IMG/VR virus record: IMGVR_UViG_3300003323_000385
Location: 1-38,975 of that record
Strand: one strand, 5' to 3'
Length of the DNA: 38,975 bases
Source of the DNA: a virus
The notes beneath the pieces are model-generated. The model had not been told where the DNA came from and searched no databases. It worked only from the letters and a program-made list of their open reading frames with translations. Each line of letters begins with the position of its first letter. Position 1 is the stretch's first letter. The position numbers and the translations under genes were made by a program. Shown here piece after piece: positions 34,826 to 38,975 of the stretch.

Positions 34826-36253
34826 GTGACCACCTCCGAACTTGAGCGGTACGAGTCCAGCAGCATGACCGACCGCATGGAATACGCGAAGATGATCGCC
34901 CAGGCCGACGACCTGGTGCCCAGCGGATTCCACGATCCCGTCATCCGCGAGATCAACGGCAACATGGTGAAGGTCGCCGGACAGGTCGGACCCGTGAACG
35001 CGGGGAAGGTTTTCCTGGCGTTCGAGTACGGCGCGATGCTCGGCCTCCACCCCCTCGCCGCCCTGATGGGCATTCACGTGATCGAGGGCAAGCCTGCGGC
35101 ATCCGCTGGCCTCATCTCGTCGCTCGTGCGCACGGCGGGCCACCGCCTCCGAGTCACCACCAAGGGCGACTGGGAGGATGGCACGTTCGAGGCCAAGGCC
35201 GAGCTGACCCGTGCCGACGATCCCGACTTCACCTTTACCGCCACCTGGACCAGGCGGGACGCCGAGCGCGCCAAGCTCCTCAGCAAGGACAACTGGGCGA
35301 AGTACCCCGCCAGCATGGCCAAGGCTCGCGCCATCACAGCGGTGGCTCGCGAGGGTGCCGAGGAGGCCCTGTTGGGCGTCCACTACACGCCCGAGGAGCT
35401 GGGCGCTGCCGTGGACTCCAACGGCGAGGTGATCGTGGTTCAGGAGGGCGAGGAGGGCGAGGAGGGCGCGGCCCCTGCCGTCGTGGTCGCCGACGAGGCG
35501 GACAAGCCCGCCCCCCGCAAGCGCGCCACCAACGGCCGCCAGGGCACCAAGCGCAAGACCTCCACGGCAGGCAGCACCACGTCGGTGCCGATGGATGCCC
35601 CGGAGACGCCGCAGGAGCCCGCCGAGGATGTCGTGGACGCCGAGGTGGTGGTGGAGCCCCAGGAGGACTCCGCGGAGGCCGCAGAGCGCGAGGAGCGCGC
35701 GCGCATCGCCGCCGAGCAGGAGGCGGCGGCGCGGGCGGCTGACGAGGCCGAGCCCGAGGTGACCCCGCAGGACCTGGCCAAGGTCGCCGCAGCTAAGGCC
35801 GCCGACGCCAAGCCGGGCGAGACGGAGGTGCAGTACCAGCAGCGCAAGCTACGCGAGCACCAGGCCCAGCAGCGCCCCTCGGGCGTCCCCGGCGTCCCGC
35901 TCGTCTCGGAGGGATATCCCGACCTCGCCACGGGCGTGGTGTACGAGACGGCCGACGAGCTGACCCAGGCCATCAAGGAGCGGGTGCAGGCCAAGCGCGC
36001 CGCTGAGCAGCAGCCCACCGAGGAGCCCGCGGGCGGCCCGTCGTGGGATGACGCGCCGGAGGAGCCGGGCGCTCCGACGCCGTACGAGCTGGCGCGCGAG
36101 GAGGAGCCCGAGAACTGGGAGCGCATGGCCAAGGCGTGCCGCACCCAGGCTGAGCTGCTGAACGTCTGGAACGACTCGGCCAAGGCTGGGAAGCGCGACG
36201 CCGAGCTGGCCAAGCTCATCATGGCCATCAAGCCCACCCTGCCCGAGCAGTGA
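34826..36253 (+). CDS. recT: RecT-like single-strand annealing protein with long acidic C-terminus
   Basis: A 475-residue protein starting at GTG 34826. Residues 1-200 match actinophage RecT proteins: AGKVFLAFEYGAMLGLHPLA, ALMGIHVIEGKPAASAGLIS, TWTRRDAERAKLL and PASMAKARAITAVAREGAEE. RecT anneals the 3' strands exposed by the upstream exonuclease. The rest (about 210-475) is an unusually long Glu/Ala/Pro-rich region with coiled-coil stretches and a conserved-looking end (NWERMAKACRTQAELLNVWN). This tail could bind SSB or the exonuclease, or keep the protein soluble; this is inference. Confidence 0.88.
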   Translation: MTTSELERYESSSMTDRMEYAKMIAQADDLVPSGFHDPVIREINGNMVKVAGQVGPVNAGKVFLAFEYGAMLGLHPLAALMGIHVIEGKPAASAGLISSLVRTAGHRLRVTTKGDWEDGTFEAKAELTRADDPDFTFTATWTRRDAERAKLLSKDNWAKYPASMAKARAITAVAREGAEEALLGVHYTPEELGAAVDSNGEVIVVQEGEEGEEGAAPAVVVADEADKPAPRKRATNGRQGTKRKTSTAGSTTSVPMDAPETPQEPAEDVVDAEVVVEPQEDSAEAAEREERARIAAEQEAAARAADEAEPEVTPQDLAKVAAAKAADAKPGETEVQYQQRKLREHQAQQRPSGVPGVPLVSEGYPDLATGVVYETADELTQAIKERVQAKRAAEQQPTEEPAGGPSWDDAPEEPGAPTPYELAREEEPENWERMAKACRTQAELLNVWNDSAKAGKRDAELAKLIMAIKPTLPEQ

Positions 36254-36741
36254 ACGACCTGGACCTGCCCCCCGGCTTTCCCCGGCCGGGGGGCACGGTC
36301 CCTACGGGGACCACACCCAGGGGCGGAGTGTTCGCCATCTCCGAGGTGGTACCCATCGTCCAGCAGGCGGCAGGCGAGATGCGCCGCCTGCGCGAGGAGT
36401 GGGTGCAACTACGGAACGCGCGCGATGAAGCCAAGGCCCACGCTAAGAAGGTCCGCGCCGATCTCATCGTGACCCTGCGGGTGTGGGGCAACGACGAGAA
36501 CGGCGGCATGCCGATGAAGACCAGCGTGGAGCGCAACGAGTGGGCCGACGCCGACGCGAACGTGCAACAGGCCGAGCTGGAGGCCGACCTGGCCCAGACG
36601 GCAGCGATGAACGCGCACGCGGCCTGGAGCGAGGCGCAGGCTTATTTCCAGACCCTCCAGAGCATGCTGGGCATGGAGCGCGATCAGCTCAAGTGGGAGC
36701 GCGGCGGCGGGGCTGGCACGGGTGATAACACCCCGTTCTGA
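36250..36741 (+). CDS. Coiled-coil protein with SSB-like C-terminal tip
   Basis: A 163-residue protein starting at GTG 36250 (GTGA overlap with recT). The first 30 residues are Pro/Gly-rich; residues 35-155 are helical and coiled-coil (EEWVQLRNARDEAKAHAKKV, NVQQAELEADLAQTAAMNAH). It ends GTGDNTPF, strikingly like GDDTPF at the end of this phage's SSB. In bacteria that tip docks onto exonucleases, RecO and PriA. The protein may share SSB partners or compete with SSB during recombination; inference from sequence and operon position. Confidence 0.65.
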   Translation: MNDLDLPPGFPRPGGTVPTGTTPRGGVFAISEVVPIVQQAAGEMRRLREEWVQLRNARDEAKAHAKKVRADLIVTLRVWGNDENGGMPMKTSVERNEWADADANVQQAELEADLAQTAAMNAHAAWSEAQAYFQTLQSMLGMERDQLKWERGGGAGTGDNTPF

Positions 36742-37081
36742 CCGCTGGCCCGTGCTCACCGTCGCCAGGCTGGCCGAGCGCGACCCCCGCCGCTGCATCC
36801 ACTGCGGTGCGGTGGCGGGGCTCAGCATCCAGCACCGCGCTGGCAAGGGCATGGGGGGCGATCCTACGGCCGAACACCCGGCCAACGGGGTCATCCTATG
36901 CATCGAGCTGAACGTGGCCGCAGAGGCCGACGTGCGGGCGATGGAGCTATGCGTGGCGTACGGGTGGAAGATCAGGCGCGACCAGGACCCCGAGCGGGTG
37001 CCGGTCTACGACGCCGTGGAGGGCCGGTGGTATCGCCTGACCGACTCTCTGACCCCCGCGGGCCGAGTGCCCGTAACATGA
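36722..37081 (+). CDS. HNH-like nuclease protein
   Basis: A 119-residue protein starting at GTG 36722 inside the previous gene (alternative GTG 36752). RRCIHCGAVAGLSIQHRAGK gives CxxC (C25, C28) and H38; ANGVILC (N55, C60) gives the following Asn and Cys, as in HNH nucleases with one zinc. The last conserved CN dipeptide is replaced by CIELN. The second half (MELCVAYGWKIRRDQDPERV) matches the tail of a family of small actinophage HNH proteins. Followed by a terminator. Confidence 0.7.
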   Translation: MITPRSDRWPVLTVARLAERDPRRCIHCGAVAGLSIQHRAGKGMGGDPTAEHPANGVILCIELNVAAEADVRAMELCVAYGWKIRRDQDPERVPVYDAVEGRWYRLTDSLTPAGRVPVT

Positions 37082-37083
37082 CA

Positions 37084-37119
37084 GGACCCCCGCCGAGGGT
37101 GAGATATCGGCGGGGGTCC
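37084..37119 (+). terminator. Stem-loop terminator
   Basis: GGACCCCCGCCGA (37084-37096) pairs perfectly with TCGGCGGGGGTCC (37107-37119), 13 bp with a 10-base loop. It ends the recombination operon just before the promoter at 37126. Confidence 0.8.
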
Positions 37120-37125
37120 AGAACA

Positions 37126-37154
37126 GTTTGCACGCGAACCCCAGCATATAGGGG
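37126..37154 (+). promoter_or_regulatory. Promoter before the initiator-like gene
   Basis: GTTTGCACGCGAAC (37126-37139) resembles the early operators. TTTGCA (37127-37132), 16-base spacer, TAGGGG (37149-37154) align with the other TTTGCA-TAGAGT promoters but with a weaker -10. Confidence 0.45.
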
Positions 37155-37177
37155 TCGCACGACGTTTGGAACACAAG

Positions 37178-37510
37178 ATGAGCAACCGCGCACTGACGTG
37201 GGCATTCTCCACCCCCCTCCCGACATCCCCCAAGTTCGTGCTGGTGGTCCTGGCCGACCTCGCCGACGAGGCCGATTCCTGCTACCCCGGCGCGCGCTAC
37301 GTCGCCGACGCCATCGGGGGCAGCGTCCGCACCGTCCGGCGCGCTCTCGCGGAGCTGGAGGAGCTGGGCTACATCCAGCGCGAGGAGCGCTATCGGCCGG
37401 GCGGGTCGCAGGCGTCGAATCGCTACCGGCTGAGCGTCGGCTGGCATCCCGCGACTGTGGATAACCCTGTGGATAAACCGGGTGACAATTTGGCAGGGGG
37501 GCCACAGTGA
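37178..37510 (+). CDS. Replication-initiator-like winged-helix protein
   Basis: A 110-residue protein (TTG 37166 also in frame). Residues 7-75 (TWAFSTPLPTSPKFVLVVLA, DLADEADSCYPGARYVADAI, then SVRTVRRALAELEELGYIQR) are the HTH domain found at the N-terminus of DnaD-like phage replication proteins. It stops at TGA 37508-37510, shorter than typical relatives. Two DnaA boxes lie within its own 3' end, and further C-terminal-like sequence continues in the other two frames (to 37583), so the gene may be frameshifted or need frameshifting. Probable origin-binding role. Confidence 0.7.
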   Translation: MSNRALTWAFSTPLPTSPKFVLVVLADLADEADSCYPGARYVADAIGGSVRTVRRALAELEELGYIQREERYRPGGSQASNRYRLSVGWHPATVDNPVDKPGDNLAGGPQ

Positions 37511-37613
37511 CAGGGGGCCCCGGCCAATCTGTCACCCCTTGAACCCCCATCTACCCCCACGAGATATAGAGAAACGATGCTGACGACGAGTAAGGCGCGG
37601 CGAGTTATCCACA
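37456..37613. other. Putative replication origin with three DnaA boxes
   Basis: TGTGGATAA occurs at 37456-37464 and 37468-37476, and TTATCCACA at 37605-37613; all three are perfect DnaA boxes (TTATCCACA). Between them GGTGACAATTTGG (37481-37493) and CCAATCTGTCACC (37524-37536) form a near-perfect inverted repeat with another GTGACA in the middle. A relatively AT-rich patch (gatatagagaaacgatg) follows. The initiator-like gene overlaps it and no good gene lies in 37511-37724, so this is the best origin candidate. Confidence 0.65.
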
Positions 37614-37655
37614 TCGTGGGCTGCCGCCCTCCGCTTCGCTCCGGTTGCCACAGAG

Positions 37656-37684
37656 TTGCACTTGAGCGTTAGAGGGCCTATCGT
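37656..37684 (+). promoter_or_regulatory. Promoter after the origin
   Basis: TTGCAC (37656-37661), 17-base spacer, TATCGT (37679-37684), 40 bases before ATG 37725, whose Shine-Dalgarno is gcgaggag. Confidence 0.45.
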
Positions 37685-37724
37685 CCTAGTAAGCACCTAA
37701 ACCACCCCAAGCGAGGAGCACACC

Positions 37725-38312
37725 ATGGCACGCGTCCACCACGTCAAGCGGAGCAACAAGGAACACGTCTGCGGCCGAGGAGGTCACACGATCCCGAAAG
37801 GCGAGCCGTACAGCTGGGCCAAGCCCGGATTCCGAACCCGAGTCCCGCTGATCCGCTGCACCGCCCACCCATTCCGCCCATCCGAGCTGACCACCTCGGC
37901 GGCATCTGCGCCGATGGCAGCCCTGGAGGCCCTGGAGGACGAGGTGAACGGCATGGACCCCAGCGATGCCGGAACCCTGGACGAGCTGGAGTCAGCCGTG
38001 GAGGCGTTCGCGTCGGCCGTCCGCGAGTACGCCGACGAGCGCGAGCAGGCGCTGGAGGCTTGGGAGAACGGCAACAGTCAGCTGGAGGAGCTGAACGACA
38101 TCGCGCAGGCAGCGGCCGATGAGGCCGAGGGGATCGAGGTCGAGAGCTGGGATGAGTCCGAGCCCGACCAGAGCGAATACGAGGACGAGGACGGCAACCC
38201 CGACGAGGCCGAGTATGAGAACGCTCTGGACGAATACCAGGAGCGCCTGACCGAGCACGTCCAGGGCCAGCTCGATCAGGTGCTCGACGCGGCGCAGAGC
38301 ATCGAGTTCTGA
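37725..38312 (+). CDS. Acidic protein with N-terminal zinc-finger-like region
   Basis: A 195-residue protein. Residues 1-50 are basic with Cys/His (VHHVKRSNKEHVCGRGGHTI, KGEPYSWAKPGFR, IRCTAHP), a zinc-finger-like start seen in many actinophage proteins. Residues 60-195 are acidic and helical with coiled coil (DELESAVEAFASAVREYADE, LDEYQERLTEHVQGQ). It may be a DNA mimic or structural partner in replication, but no family function is known. Strong Shine-Dalgarno. Confidence 0.68.
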   Translation: MARVHHVKRSNKEHVCGRGGHTIPKGEPYSWAKPGFRTRVPLIRCTAHPFRPSELTTSAASAPMAALEALEDEVNGMDPSDAGTLDELESAVEAFASAVREYADEREQALEAWENGNSQLEELNDIAQAAADEAEGIEVESWDESEPDQSEYEDEDGNPDEAEYENALDEYQERLTEHVQGQLDQVLDAAQSIEF

Positions 38313-38686
38313 TGGCTCGGCTGCCCCGCATCTACCTGGTGACTGGCACCTGGCCGGACACCTCGCGCAAGACCCGGAAGTACCTGACCCCCGAGGCCGC
38401 CGACGAGCGGCGCGAGAAGTGGGAGGCCAAGGGTGCGACCGCGACGGTGCAACCGAGCTACCCCGTGGCCTTCCCGGACATCAAGGGCGACCGGTTCGAC
38501 ATCCCGGATGGCCTGATCTCTCGGGACACCTGGCACGACCTCGCGGCGCGTCTCGGCATCAAGCCCGAGGCCGTCCGCGGCATCACCGTGACCCCCACGC
38601 AGATCGTGGTGGAGTACGACCCCGAGCCCAAGCGGCCCGGGAAGGCTGAGCCGCGCCTGTGGCTCATTCAGATCGAGGAGGGATGA
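38312..38686 (+). CDS. Hypothetical protein (124 aa)
   Basis: Starts at ATG 38312, overlapping the previous TGA (TGATG). The sequence is mixed alpha/beta: RIYLVTGTWPDTSRKTRKYL, FDIPDGLISRDTWHDLAARL, VRGITVTPTQIVVEYDPEPK. No recognised motif. Located between the origin and ssb, so possibly an early or replication gene. Function unknown. Confidence 0.62.
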   Translation: MARLPRIYLVTGTWPDTSRKTRKYLTPEAADERREKWEAKGATATVQPSYPVAFPDIKGDRFDIPDGLISRDTWHDLAARLGIKPEAVRGITVTPTQIVVEYDPEPKRPGKAEPRLWLIQIEEG

Positions 38687-38690
38687 CCCC

Positions 38691-38837
38691 ATGGGCATCA
38701 AGCACGCCACCACCATCCACGAGCGCCACACGCCCCGCGGCGCGCGCATGATGAACGAGCACCGCCGCATCGGCGCTCGGTTCGCCCCGAGCGCTCGCGA
38801 GTGGTTCGCGATCCGCCGCGAGGAGCACGCTGCATGA
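38691..38837 (+). CDS. Tiny basic protein (48 aa)
   Basis: A 48-residue ORF from ATG 38691, with ggaggga just upstream (about 38677-38683): [20 protein letters not shown] then [20 protein letters not shown]. Rich in Arg and His. Its TGA overlaps the ssb ATG (ATGA), which supports it being translated. ATG 38683 overlapping the previous stop is out of frame. Function unknown. Confidence 0.55.
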   Translation: MGIKHATTIHERHTPRGARMMNEHRRIGARFAPSAREWFAIRREEHAA

Positions 38838-38975
38838 CCGGGGAAACCGTCATCACGGTGGTGGGCAACCTCACCGCCGACCCGGAGCTGCGCTACACCC
38901 AGAGCGGCCTCCCGGTGGTGAACTTCACCATCGCGAGCACTCCCCGCACGTTCGACCGGCAGGCCAACGAGTGGA
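38834..38975 (+). CDS. ssb: Single-stranded DNA-binding protein, N-terminal part
   Basis: Begins at ATG 38834 overlapping the previous stop. [20 protein letters not shown] followed by [18 protein letters not shown] is the classic start of the SSB OB fold (GNLTxDPELRYTxSGxxVxxFTIA). The gene leaves the window and continues at base 1, in the same frame once the 25-base redundancy is removed. Confidence 0.95.
   Translation, partial: MTGETVITVVGNLTADPELRYTQSGLPVVNFTIASTPRTFDRQANEW
38951..38975. repeat. Right copy of 25-bp end redundancy
   Basis: Same 25 bases as 1-25. Removing one copy gives a circle of about 38,950 bp and restores a single intact ssb gene. Confidence 0.9.

Noticed and set aside
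33434-35383. A 649-codon minus-strand open frame opposite the exonuclease and RecT genes
   Set aside because: Shadow of two well-identified genes; no ribosome site or domain features.
37511-37672. 53 open codons following the initiator TGA in the same frame
   Set aside because: UGA readthrough is possible, but the other two frames give a more convincing tail and the DNA carries origin features.
1-38975. CRISPR array, integrase, transposase or insertion sequence
   Set aside because: No regularly spaced repeats, no tyrosine or serine integrase motifs and no transposase-like protein or terminal inverted repeats were seen.

Overview
The window is a complete, GC-rich genome of a tailed phage with a long non-contractile tail (siphovirus gene order). 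The last 25 bases repeat the first 25, and the ssb gene runs off the right end and resumes in frame at base 1. The molecule is therefore a circular or circularly permuted genome of about 38,950 bp cut open inside ssb. High G+C codon use, GTG/TTG starts, GAAAGG Shine-Dalgarno sites and many leaderless-type promoters point to an actinobacterial host. A Microbacteriaceae host such as Microbacterium is an inference. No integrase, excisionase or partition gene was found, so a lytic lifestyle is likely, although two regulator genes sit at operator-like sites.

Layout. (1) 1-4734: end of ssb, a RusA-like resolvase, a leftward HTH gene, and a rightward early operon headed by a stand-alone Spo11/topoisomerase VI-A-like protein, followed by small unknown genes including a paralogous pair; it closes at a hairpin at 4794-4826. 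(2) 4881-10699: HTH protein (possible small terminase), a two-enzyme endolysin (M23 peptidase plus amidase), and eleven small genes, several Cys-rich. (3) 10720-31337: terL, portal, three membrane-protein genes, small genes, MuF-like protein, an aberrant tRNA gene on the minus strand, scaffold, major capsid, head-tail connectors, major tail protein, tail chaperones with a -1 frameshift, tape measure, Dit, Tal, minor tail genes, a beta-helix tailspike and a two-TM holin candidate. A strong terminator at 31348-31391 separates it from (4). (4) 33400-31402, minus strand: small membrane protein, Xre-like regulator, winged-helix protein, two small genes and an HNH protein. (5) 33485-38975, plus strand: membrane protein, YqaJ exonuclease, RecT, a protein with an SSB-like C-terminal tip, HNH, replication-initiator-like HTH, a probable origin with three DnaA boxes, three small genes and the start of ssb.

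Working model. Exonuclease, RecT, SSB and RusA form a recombination module beside the origin. Divergent promoters at 33431-33477 and at 1238-1287 carry GGTTT...AAACC-type operators in their -35 regions, and similar sites recur at 14597 and 37126; the Xre-like gene (32907-33293) is the natural candidate regulator. Two classes of translation start coexist: genes with a (C)CGAAAGGA Shine-Dalgarno, and about ten genes whose start codon lies 6-7 nt after a TANNNT -10 box, as in leaderless mRNAs. No gene-free stretch exceeds 300 bases; the two longest (17097-17304 and 37511-37724) hold the tRNA gene and the origin.
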